Shown here in pieces: positions 53,501-64,000 of a stretch of 64,000 bases of DNA. The stretch lies in the NCBI GenBank assembly GCA_946807835.1, contig OX327699.1:20014014-20078013 (forward strand). Reading direction: 5' to 3'. The DNA is from Ailanthus altissimus (lineage: Eukaryota > Streptophyta > Magnoliopsida > Sapindales > Simaroubaceae). The notes beneath the pieces are model-generated. The model was not told where the DNA came from. It saw nothing but the letters and a program-made list of their open reading frames with translations, and did not search any database. Position numbers and translations under genes: made by a program. How positions within the stretch are numbered: the stretch's first letter is position 1; each line of letters starts with the position of its first letter.

Positions 53501-56500
53501 TATCTCCTTTTTTTTTTTTAAATTGAAATCAATTCATAATTGAATCTGCCTATTGACATTAAATCCCATTACCCATTTTATATTTTTAATTGGACGATAT
53601 TATAGTTAATAGACAGACAAAACATTACCTAAAATAGAACATAGAACGGCCAATAAATTTTTTAATTATAATAATTATCAATGTATTTAGATTTGAATTT
53701 GATGATCTCTCCACTAGAGTCGCGTGAGTTTTTATTATAGTTAACTCTGCGGTCGTGGATACACGCTACTGAAACATGAGCGGGAAGAGGAGTGTTAGAA
53801 TTTGCTTGATTGAAATTCAAGTCAAGAACATGTACATGCCGATGTTGATGATGAGATCAAGGCATGAAAATATAGATCCCCACGGGCATAGAGTGGGACA
53901 TGTCCTCACCTAATTTTTACCGGTGAAAGAGGATAAGGATTCTCAGAGATAAGTCAAAGGCTCCAGAAAAATACAAAATTCACATCTATTTCTATAAATA
54001 CCTTTTATTTCTTTTTTTATTTGTTGGTTGTAATTATTTTCCTGGTAATATCACACCCATTTCTGTATTAGCCATTCATTTTTTTCAGAGATGGTCAGAT
54101 TGTTTCTTACACGGCAGCACGACACAAGCTGAAGTAATACTAGGGTCATAATCAAATGGTTGCGACTTTATCCGGGCAAATGTGGGAAATTGAGAAGCTG
54201 ACTGTCTCTGCAATTGTTCATTATAAATTAATATAAGACGGTGCCTCCGAGTGTGTATGGTCTTTATAATTCAAGGGATTAAGTCAAGATTAGAAAATTT
54301 GGGCGTGAAGGATAATTTTTTTTAAAGAAAGATCTCCGGTCTTTTTCAACCAAAGCCAAAATGCCCATAAAGACCGAAAAAGGGAAAAGTTGCCTATCCA
54401 TTTTTTTCATCTGAACTCTGAAAGTTTTGATTATTCAAAGAGTGTGGATGAGGATGTTGTTGTGGGGTTTGTTTGCTTGTAGATTTAAGCCATCTTGACA
54501 AGAAGACAAAACGCTTTCATTATCTCCACCATTAAATAAAAGCACCAACCTGTTCTCTTGGAAGTAAAATACCACGTGTCAATGAGAACAGCCATACACA
54601 TGGTGTCCACTTTGCTCTCTTCAGTCATTGTACAAAATTTCGAGTACATGTAACAAGTGCTTTTAGAATTTATTTCTGATAAAAATATTTTATATATAAC
54701 TATCTGAAAGTATCTCGGCAACATTTTACTCTTCACTCTCTCGTATATCATGGGTTCCAGTTCTCATATATTGGAACTTTGGAAGCAAAGGAAAGTGGAA
54801 GAGGAGCGGTTCATGCCCAATTGTTCATCACAATTCATCTGATCTGGTATTGTCATATTGTACTGAAATTCACCATGTAACAGTAAGATAAGGGCTTTTA
54901 TTATGGCCCCAATTCTACAAACTACACATGCACATCTATCTGAATCGAATCGAATCGAATTACAGTTTTAAACTTTTTACGTTAAAATGAGTCGAAATTG
55001 ATTCTAGAAAATTGGGAATAAGGGCCTTGAGTGGATCGGGAGTCAGGGTCCATGGAATTTGGGCATACGTGTCTAGTTGTAATGTCACAGAAACAAAAAA
55101 TAAGTGGCCCTGGTGCGCACCGCATTAATCCAAGAAGCCGTCCGACCAATAACTCCGTTCGTTGCTCATAGCACGTGGTGATACATTGGGTTCCCAGAAT
55201 CCTAATCCTAATCCCCAGCATCTGCTGTTCTTTTCAATATCTGAAGCACGATTCCTGATTTTTTTTTTATATTTATATTTTATATGTTAGCAGATTAAAT
55301 TCCCAAATTCAATATCCATTTTTCGGAAAGATGGGCAGATATTATTGTCATTATCATTACGTAAACCATCATGGATTTTACATAATCTCAGAAACTTTTT
55401 CACTTTGGAGCACCAGTAAAAATAGGAAACATAGCCGGCGTGCAAATTCTTAATGAAACATTTGATTTATTGCCAGCGGATGCCGACATCATCATCTTGT
55501 CACTGGCCGCTTGACAAATTATAGAATAATAGTAAGGCAAATCTGCACATGCTGGAAGAATCAAAGATCCTCAAAATATATTGAAATATTCCCCCGGAGC
55601 ATACTGGTATATATTGCTTCACATAACAGAACCAAGTAAATTAAAAATCTAAAAATTTGATCTTGTCAAATTTTCAACGATAGTTCAATCGTCAAATATC
55701 AGGGTTTTCTTTTGAGGTAAAAAAGGGGGATTCAGATTCATAAGGTATGCTCGCCAAGGTGTTAGAAACTACCACAAAGCTAATGGCAACTGAAATAGAG
55801 AAATGAAAACGATGTTGTATACGACCAAAGCTGCAATTCACCATTTGATATTCTGTGTTTTTGATTTACTCATACTTGTTCCCAGAAGGCTGAGCACTAA
55901 AATGTTGATAATACCTCTTTCTTCGGTTCTCAAAAGATTTAATCGAAAAAACAAGGGAAATCTTTAAATGTAACCTTTTTTGAATGCATTTCAAAAAGCT
56001 TGAAAAATGGTTTCTTTCTGCATATTTCAGAATTAAATTAGAGTACAAAGTATAGTATACTTCTGTGGGAACGGACTGGAGCAAAGCCCAAAGAAGGGCA
56101 CAAATAACTTGCCTTCCCTTATAATCTGGTACAGCATCATTTGCATTTGCCCAACCCTCGATGTAAATCTAGCAGCTCACTCATCAGAAACTTGGGTTGG
56201 GCAGTTGGCATCTCTCTTTCTTGCAGCAAACAAGGTGATACTTTACTGACCTTTGCTGGATAAGATTTGTGCACCGCGTTTAGCAGTTACAACGATAAAC
56301 AAAGATCAATATGGCTAAAGGGGAGTCCAGGTCAGAATCCTAGTTCAAACCTATAATAATTGCGAAGCATGGTTTGCAAACTGCTGACAAGAACATTTCC
56401 TTATAGATTCACTAGACTCGATTTCTAATAGGCATCTTTGCCCAGGAGAACATTGAAAACAAAAAAATAAATTATAAGTGCAGCAAAGTCATCTAGATAG

Positions 56501-57069
56501 GAGAGGTTGTTCATAATCTATATGAATCACCTATCACCATCTGTATTCTACTTTAAAATGGATAAATCAGCCAATAATAAATGGTTTACACTAAATTATA
56601 AAGGCAATTGGGAAATTCTCATAGACAAACGGGAGCAGAAGTTTTGAGGTAGACGTCCGGGCTTCAGGTGTGAAACTTTGAGGATGCACCATGACACTCT
56701 TTTGTGGGTATCTTAAACATTGATTATAACACAGACAAAACATGACGCAACCCAATTTGACCAAACCAGAGAGAGAGAGCCCATTTCCACCAATTGAGAA
56801 TGTAGAAAATAAATTGTGCACAAACAAGATACTATAAATTAAGGGCAAATAAACATTTGGTGTGAATAAAAATAGACAAATGTCCAGTCGAGTTATTCTG
56901 CAATGATCACTTCCAGCTTCTGGACATATATATGTAGAACTTTCTCCAGCAAATTCAGTTTTAAGAATTTTCAATCTTCACTTCTAATTTCTACAATATT
57001 ATTTTATCTCAAACAAAATACATACTTCAAACAATAAGAAAGATTAATATTAGTTGGTACAAGTTCAGA
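53501..57069. other. Intergenic region, no gene recognised
   Basis: About 3.5 kb without a supported gene. An (AATCG)n microsatellite lies at about 54943-54961. The stretch 54980-55260 is less AT-rich than its surroundings, but its open frame has no recognised motif. The part before 57070 should include the DCL 3' UTR. Confidence 0.45.
54943..54961. repeat. (AATCG)n short tandem repeat
   Basis: Three to four GAATC/AATCG units lie in tandem. Confidence 0.7.
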
Positions 57070-58775
57070 CTAATACCCTTGCCTACTCTGCCTATGCCGT
57101 CGGAAATGTCTGAGGATAAAACTATCTGCATATAGCGGGTAGTTCTTCCTGATCATGCCCTTTATGCATTTCCAATATGAGAAATCAACCAGTTCTCCAT
57201 CCTTTCGAGCTATGAATAAACATCTTGAGCTTTCAAAATCAGGATGATATCCAATCTGTCAACCAGAAATAAGAAACTTTAAAGATCCACCACAATTCCT
57301 ATAATCGCAGTAAGTAAATGAAGCTAACATTTTAATGCAGAAGAAATTTTACATATGAGAAAATAGAGTGATGCTTTGCATATGAGCAAAAAGAGTGATG
57401 CTGCCTTGAGATCAGATGATGCATGCAAGTTGTAACACCATGTTATCAGAGATTGCAGGACCAAGTCTAAACAGGACTCCTGCATCCCCAACCCTAATAT
57501 AAGTTTCTTAGGTAACATTTTCTGAGCACATGTGAATTCACCTTAAGAGTGAGAGAGTACTTGCTCCATTTCTTCATGAAATAATAATTCATGTTTTTGA
57601 CCGCAGAATAATACAAGATAAACACTTCAAACAAGTTTTCAACTACAGACACTTAACGTTATCATCACCGCGCGTTTCCACAGTAAAGAAAAGTAATAAT
57701 AAGCTATTGTAACCAGCAACCAGAAAACATGAAGGTACACAAAACTAGCAATGCAGACAATTTGAAACCTATAAATGTAATGCAGTGTATGTCAAATGAA
57801 ACATCTCCCTGAGGGATTTTGATAAATATTATCCAGCTGCTCAGCAGCCACAAGCCCCTCTACCTCAACCTGGTTGGTTGGTGAGGCAAACTGATGGCGC
57901 ACAACTAACATTCATCAATTGCAAAAAAAAAAAAAAAAAACTCTATACAAGCATTCACTAAACTGATCATCCACTTCCCAAATGAAATTCTAATTAAGAA
58001 TATGTGAGTTGAATGACTTGCTAAGAGCAACACAATCCATCCAGGCAAATAGCAGCAACATTTCACTTTACCTATAGCTAGCAATAAATATTACCAAACT
58101 CATTTAAGAATTAAAAAAAAAGGTGCAGAATTTGATCATAAAATGAGAGACCATACTGTAATGTAATCAATCCCACAGCCAATCTTCTTTTCAAACTCCG
58201 GATGATATGGAAGCAACCTCTCAAGTATCGTTCTCTCATGCTCAGGGCTTAATCTGACTCCACTTTCATATCTACAACAAAATATCCCCTTGTTCACATA
58301 ATAATATAATTAACAACAAAAACAAATAAATAAATAGATAAATCAAATATTTACACATTAACTAGACAAAAGTGGAACCGTTCAACTTTGACAATACTTA
58401 CTTTCCAGAATGAAGAATCATCCTAACAAAGCCAACAAGTGGGACCGTGTCCTGTAAAATCTTATCCTCCCAATCAATCCATCTCTCCTCCTCCTCGTCG
58501 TTCTCCCCTTCACTGCCCTCCTCTTTCTCCGAATTTCCAGTCAAGTCCCTACTCGCCGGCGAGATTACCGGCTTCCGTAGCAAATTAGAGCCGGACGGTT
58601 CCTGGTTCCCAATCTTATTTCCATCCGATCGTAGGGCAGCATAGACACGCAGGTGATGAAGCGGCGTCGTTCGATGAAATGGAAAGGATAAGATAACGGG
58701 AGCGGAAATGAGTAGGGTAGGGTTTGAGCGACGGTGCACAAACGGTGTTGGTCTAGTAATGGAAGCCATGGTCAT
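57070..58775 (-). CDS. DCL-like chloroplast protein (DUF3223), 3 exons, 224 aa
   Basis: Homologue of DCL (defective chloroplasts and leaves), a plastid protein needed for chloroplast development and, by published work on the family, plastid rRNA maturation. Exons (minus): 58775-58402, 58271-58157 and 57255-57070, all in phase. The N-terminus (MTMASITRPTPF...) is rich in Ser/Arg/Thr with few acids, as in a transit peptide to about residue 45. An acidic linker follows (EKEEGSEGENDEEEE). The DUF3223 domain covers about residues 105-215, with YHPEFEKKIGCGIDYI, GYHPDFESSRCLFI and DGELVDFSYWKCIKG. The total length is that of the known DCL proteins. A frame open upstream to 58979 would prepend 68 residues lacking plastid-signal character, so I start at 58775 (58769 is also possible). 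Confidence 0.92.
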
Positions 58776-59572
58776 GCTAAGGAAGTAAATAGTTTTGCTG
58801 CTTATGTCTGTTGCAATAATTAGTTGTCGGACATTGTTATTTTTGTTGTTGTTGGTGGTGGAGCTTTTTGGGCGATGGAATTTGGAAGCAGCAGTTAACC
58901 GGTTAAACGAGTGAAGAAATTTCCAATAAAATCTTACTAGATAATACCGCGCAAGTTCAAGTGAGCCACGCTTGTCCACCTACTTGTTTTGCTAACTGGG
59001 CCTTGGCTGGGCCTATCCCGGCCCATATAGCCTTGAATCAAAACTATTTATATGCTAGTCCAATAACAACAATTTTGTTAAATGTTAATTTGAAAGAATT
59101 CTTAATATTCATTGGCCTTGGAGATTAGAATAATTCTCTGTAACATCAACGAAATTTCTATGCAAATGTTACGATAGAGCCACTAGAAGTTTTTTGAACT
59201 CTTCTTCTTCATTTGCAAATTGCAATATATTTATTGTGGTTATTAGCAAAGGAAATATCTGAATAATAGATTCGTAATGGGATACCCGTTTACCTAACCC
59301 AAAAAAACAAAAAAAAAAAAGAAAAAAAGAAAAAGAAAAAAGAAGGCAAATATGTGTTGACTTTGGTATATAAGTAATAGAAAAAAGAGGAGGAAAATAA
59401 AATTATGGTCTCTGCTCTATTTCAAGGATTCAACACGCTGATGTTAGTATTCTGTTGTTGAATGACTGTCCAATTAGCGAGTAGGCATTTCTTAGGGTGT
59501 ATATAATCGATGGCCATTAATCATTAACATAGAATACTCGAGTCATTCAAGCAAAGTTTTGTGAAGAGCCCA
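58776..59572. promoter_or_regulatory. Divergent promoter region between DCL and the glutamate receptor gene
   Basis: About 800 bases separate the start codons of the two divergent genes. On the receptor side a TATATAAT box at 59500-59507 lies 66-73 bases before the start codon. An A-rich tract lies at 59297-59345. No clear box was found on the DCL side. Confidence 0.5.
59500..59507 (+). promoter_or_regulatory. TATA box of the glutamate receptor-like gene
   Basis: TATATAAT lies 66 bases upstream of the ATG at 59573. It is a good match to plant TATA boxes at a fitting distance for a short 5' UTR. Confidence 0.5.
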
Positions 59573-62500
59573 ATGTGGTGTCGTGTTCTCTCTATCCTCA
59601 TGGTCCTGTTATTGTTGGTGGGATCAAAAGCCAAGGCCGATGAGATAGAGCATGAATGTTCGAGGACTCCCAAGATGATGGGGCGTATCGGTGGTGTTAT
59701 TGATTATAGCTCTCGAGTAGGGAAGGAGCAAAAAATAGCCATGGAAATGGCTGTTCAAGATTATTTTCATGATCATGCAACGGCTTGTTCTAAGCAGCTG
59801 CTTATGCACTTCAAAGATTCGCATGGGAATTTAGCTCGAGCAGCTTCTGCTGGTAAAGTTTTGTTCTTCCCTCTTTTAAGTCTCCGATATGTTATTCTAA
59901 CCGCCACATAGAAACGGGTAATCGATCTGTGCACTTTTACTCTTTTGAGGCTTACGACTTAGAACCTTGAAGATGGATATAAACATAAATTTAGCGGGAC
60001 CTATATATTGAATTGCTTATATGTATATATATATATATATACGGATTAATTGAAAAAAAAAAAAAAAGACTTGTGAATTCTATATGGGCTGTTTTCGGAC
60101 ACTTAATATAGGAAAGCCTCTAAATCATGTACAGCATATGAGAAGTGATGGTGGTAATTTACTGGCGTCTGGTACGAATTGTTTTTTCTTTCTAAGAAAC
60201 TTAAATTTTTATAAATAAATAAAAATTTGTTCATAAGCATTTACAAAAGTAACAGAAGTGGAGGCATGTCAACTATAAATAGCTAGATATCATGCTAAAG
60301 TAAATTGATGGCTTAAATCTGATATATTTTGATGTTGCCTTTTAAATTTTTCTTAATCTTAAATATTTATTTGTAGTTAAAGGATTTTATATTTTTAAGC
60401 AACTCACTAACATTTCAAATGTCGTTGTCTCACATAAATTTTATCTCCGTCTCAACTCATTTATAAGAATTAAAATTTTGCTTGGCTAGTTCTATTGCCC
60501 CTATAGTCTTCAATTTTTTTAAAAAAAATTAATAATATATTTTTATAATTTAACTTCTCAATCTAATACTAAAATATAATTAAACTTTACTTTAATATAA
60601 ATTTTAATTTTAACACCTAAATCTTTAACCTTAAATTTTAGTTCTCTATCAACTTGGTAGAAGTTATGGTACAAAGTGAGTTGGCTTGGCTTAATAAGAA
60701 CCTGATTTGACCAGAGTTTCAAAATCACTATTAAAATCCTTCCTCTGTTTATAAGTAAGGAAGTTTCTTGGAGTTTAAATATCATTAAGCTTTTTTCAAA
60801 ATTCAGAGTATATGTTTTTTAAAAAAAGGAAAGAAAATAGAAATAGGAAAGACAGCACAAAAAATCTGCTAATACTATTGTCCAACCTCTAATATTAATT
60901 TCTATTGCCTATTTTTACTTGCACTAAGTATTGTACATCTTTCAATTTCCTTTTCAGGGATAGAGCTCATCGACAACAAACAAGTGCACGCCATCATCGG
61001 AACAATGACACTGCCAGAAGCAGCTCTAGTCTCCGTTATTGATAAAAACTTCAACAAAATCCCCATCATATCCCTGTCCTCACCTGCCATAGGCCCCAAA
61101 AAATTGTTACAAAAATCACCATCTTTTATCCAAATGGCCAACGACATCACCCTCCACATGCATTGTATCGCTGCTATTGTAGGCAACTTCGGGTGGCGAA
61201 GAGTGACAGCAATTTATGAAAACACCAATTATTTTTCAGCTGATTCCGGTCTTGTATCCCTACTCTCTGATTCACTTCGGTTTGTCAACTCAGAAGTAGA
61301 AAATCACATAGCTTTTCCTTCCCTATCATCTCTCTCAAACCCAAAAGCCATCATAGAAGAAGAGCTAAAGAACCTGAAGAGAAAGAGTAACAGGGTCTTC
61401 ATAATTGTACAGTCTTCTCTAGAGTTGGCTATCCTGATTTTTGAGAAGGCGAAGCAAATGGGAATGATGGAAAATGGCTATGTATGGATTGTCCCTGATG
61501 AGATTGCTAGCCTTCTTGATTCTATTGATTCCTCTGCTTTATTCAACATGCAAGGTGTGCTTGGTTTCAGAAACAACTTTGTTGATTCTACCAAGTCTCT
61601 TAGGCACTTCAAAAGCAGGTTCCGAAAAATGTATGAATTAAAATACCGTGAAGAAGAGGAGTATCCTAACCCAAGTGTTTTTGCACTCCGAGCTTATGAT
61701 GCAACTTGGACCATTGCTAAAGCCATGGAGAAATCACAAGCAGAAGTTACCTCGGAAAACTTATCTAGAAATATATTATCCACCAATTATGAAGGTCTAA
61801 GCGGGAAGATTAGATTTAAAAACGGAAAATTAGTACAATATCCAATCTTTCAGATCATTAATGTTATGGGTAAAAACTACAGAGAGGTAGCATTTTGGTC
61901 ACCATTGTTTGGATTCTCTGAGACCACCTTCGGCAACACTTCTGTGAAACAATTAGGCACAATTTATTGGCCTGGAGGGATACAAACAGTTCCGAAGGGA
62001 TGGACTTTAGGAGATGAAGAGAAACCATTAAGGATAGGCGTTCCTGCCAGGGGAGCCTTTAAACAATTTGTGACCGTAAGATATGATCAGGTCCGCAATG
62101 AAACTTCCGTCTCAGGATTTTCTATTGATGTGTTTAAAGCAGCTGTGAAATGCCTGCCTTATGATTTGCCTTACGAATTAGTTCCTTTCTATGAATCATA
62201 TGATGATATGGTGGAGCAAGTTTATCACAAGGTTAGATTTGTTCTTCTCCTGGGCTAATTTCATATACATAATTCCATATAGGCCAATGAGATTGGAAAT
62301 TGAGCCAATCTTGATGAACTAATTGACTTACCTATGGATTTTTTTTCCTTTCTTTTTTTGGTTTAAGATAGGGCTTGGATGGGGCCGTTGGTGACACTGA
62401 AATAATGTCAGATAGGTATCAGTATGCAGAATTTACGCAGCCATATGTTGAATCCGGACTTGAGATGGTAGTCCCTGTAAAACCAGATACGACAAATGAA

Positions 62501-63588
62501 ACTTGGCTCTTCATGAAGACTTTTACGGTAGGAATGTGGCTGTTAATAGCAGGAATGCACTTGTTCATAGGCTTTGTCATCTGGTTAATAGAACGTGAAG
62601 ACAACCCTGATCTCAAGGGATTTGGGGCAATGCTTTGGTTCTCTGTCACTGTTATATTTTTTGCTCAAAGTGAGTTTAACGAAGATTTAACAATTATAAT
62701 ATTCAGAGCCTTAATATGTAGTTGATGCATTTCATGATCGCCTTGCATAAAATTTTATTTTGAATTTCCACAATATATATGCAGGAGAACCACTTAAGAA
62801 AAACTTGTCTCGATTGGTGCTGGCACCATGGTTGTTCGTGATTCTGATTGTATCAGCTAGTTTTACTGCAAGTCTTACCTCAACGTTGACTGTCTCACGC
62901 CTCCAACCATCTATACTAGATATTGAGATGCTACAGAGAACAAATGCAGCTGTTGGATGTAATGGAAATTCGTTTATTGTAAGGTATTTGATAGATGTGT
63001 TAAACTTCCAGCCAGAGAATATTAAGAAGATCAATTCGATAAATGAGTACCCGATGGCCTTCGAGAAAGGAGACATTGCTGCCGCTTTTTTCGTTGCTCC
63101 ACATGCAAAAGTCTTCCTCGCAAAATTCTGCAAAGGCTACACCAAAGCAGGGCGAACCCTTAAATTAGGTGGATTTGGATTTGTAAGTGTCCAATTTCAT
63201 TCTCCTCTTATTTGCAATTTCAGAGAGTGTGTGTTCTTCATCGCTGATAAAATAATGCTATTTGTGCATCTGTTTTTTGTCTTAGGTGTTTCCAAGGGGT
63301 TCGCCTTTGGCACTTGACATTTCAGAGGCAATCCTCAGAGTAACAGAGAGGGGAGAAATTGAGCAATTGGAAGAATATATGCTCTCATCATCCAAATGTT
63401 CCCATTCAACCGACGTAATTGATGGTCCACCTTTAGGTCCCAAGCCTTTTGCTGGCCTGTTATTCATTTCCGGAGGCATTTCAGGCTTTGCATTCTTACT
63501 TACCATTTTGCGTCTGGCAGACAGGAATATGCAAATTCAAAACTTTATTGAAACGGGAGGAATCTGGAGACTGCTCATTGCTGCCTAA
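59573..63588 (+). CDS. Glutamate receptor-like channel (GLR, clade 2-like), 5 exons, 850 aa
   Basis: Plant ionotropic glutamate receptor homologue: an amino-acid-gated, Ca2+-permeable cation channel of the plasma membrane or endomembranes. Exons: 59573-59852, 60958-62231, 62372-62669, 62785-63182 and 63286-63588; all in phase. Residues 1-23 form a signal peptide ([20 protein letters not shown]). Residues about 35-420 are the amino-terminal ligand-binding fold. S1 starts near 440 ([20 protein letters not shown]) and continues into exon 3 ([18 protein letters not shown]). M1 is about 572-592, the pore loop about 604-617, M3 has SFTASLTS at 643-650, S2 follows, and M4 is about 806-826. The five-exon layout with a large second exon fits the GLR family. 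A GTG eleven codons into the leader is not needed as a start. Intron 1 (1.1 kb) contains only AT-rich DNA and an (AT)n run. Assignment to clade 2 rests on overall resemblance. Confidence 0.93.
60017..60042. repeat. (AT)n microsatellite in intron 1 of the receptor gene
   Basis: An uninterrupted run of alternating A and T lies about 170 bases into the first intron, shortly followed by an A-run. Confidence 0.8.
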
Positions 63589-64000
63589 ATGTTGCATTTC
63601 GGGTTCTGAAAAATGGGAGAAGTTTGATACCACGAGGCAAAGTTGAATAATCGTTTAACTTTTAAATGTTGTTTCACTTGTAAAGTTCGTGTGATAATGG
63701 CTCTTCATAAATGTTAAGATTAATGTTTTCCGTGGACTAATTCTTCTATACCACTTTGGTTGTGTTATAATAAAGTACTAAGTGCACGGTATTGTAAAAA
63801 AATAATAAAAAGTAAAGTATCATTTACATGAAAAATAGTTTTTATTTTGTATGTTAAGTACAAAATTGTGTTTTCTTATTTTTATTTAGACAAATAAAAA
63901 TTAAAAGATAAGTAAACTAATTTAATTAATAGAAAACTAATAAGATAAAAAAAACTAATGATAACAAGTTATAATCACCAATAATAGATAAAATTTAAGA
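63589..64000. other. 3' flank of the receptor gene, no further gene
   Basis: This holds the expected 3' UTR (an AATAAA-like aataaag at about 63769) and then AT-rich DNA to the window end. Confidence 0.45.

Noticed and set aside
54982..55221. Open frame on the minus strand in less AT-rich DNA
   Set aside because: No motif, no family resemblance and no splice context were found, so there is nothing to support a gene.
58776..58979. Upstream extension of the DCL coding frame by 68 codons
   Set aside because: The extension lacks transit-peptide character and includes an Asn-rich low-complexity run. Starting at 58775 gives the normal DCL length and a good transit peptide.

Overview
This is a stretch of plant nuclear genome, most likely from a eudicot. 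It is AT-rich, its genes are broken by GT-AG introns, and the families are plant-typical: a remorin, an ABF/AREB bZIP factor, a DCL/DUF3223 chloroplast protein, a glutamate receptor-like channel, and nested Ty3/gypsy, Ty1/copia and LINE retroelements. I cannot fix the species from sequence alone. No rRNA, tRNA, CRISPR array or organellar insertion was seen. Exon limits were placed by hand from splice motifs and checked by codon phase, so every multi-exon model below joins in frame except where stated.

Layout. 1-5.9 kb: retroelement debris (end of a 2.3 kb LTR-like element 'B', the last bases of a gypsy pol with its 3' LTR, and a third LTR-like fragment). 6.0-9.0 kb (+): class 3 / oil-body-type lipase, 475 aa. 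9.9-13.6 kb (-): long remorin, 569 aa. 15.9-20.5 kb (-): trimethylguanosine synthase TGS1, 751 aa, with a WW domain and one GC-AG intron. 21.3-34.4 kb: a retrotransposon nest. A gypsy element with about 2.8 kb LTRs ('A1') abuts a copia pol relic, its 5' LTR was split by element B, and B was split by a solo LTR of the A family; two of the three insertions keep exact 5-bp target-site duplications. 36.8-41.5 kb (+): THO complex subunit 5, with four +1 frameshifts in its second half. 43.0-46.0 kb (-): ABF/AREB bZIP, 428 aa. 47-53.5 kb: AT-rich repeats, an AC/AT-rich minisatellite split by a third copy of B, and a decayed LINE. 57.1-58.8 kb (-): DCL-like chloroplast protein, 224 aa. 59.6-63.6 kb (+): glutamate receptor-like channel, 850 aa, divergent from DCL.

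The host genes are unrelated housekeeping or signalling genes and form no operon or obvious cluster. Two (TGS1 and THO5) act on nuclear RNA maturation/export, but I read their nearness as chance. I found no convincing undescribed system. The most useful observations are the dated order of nested insertions, the uniform +1 frameshifts in THO5, the GC-AG intron in TGS1, a candidate poison exon in the remorin, and ACGT elements upstream of the bZIP gene.
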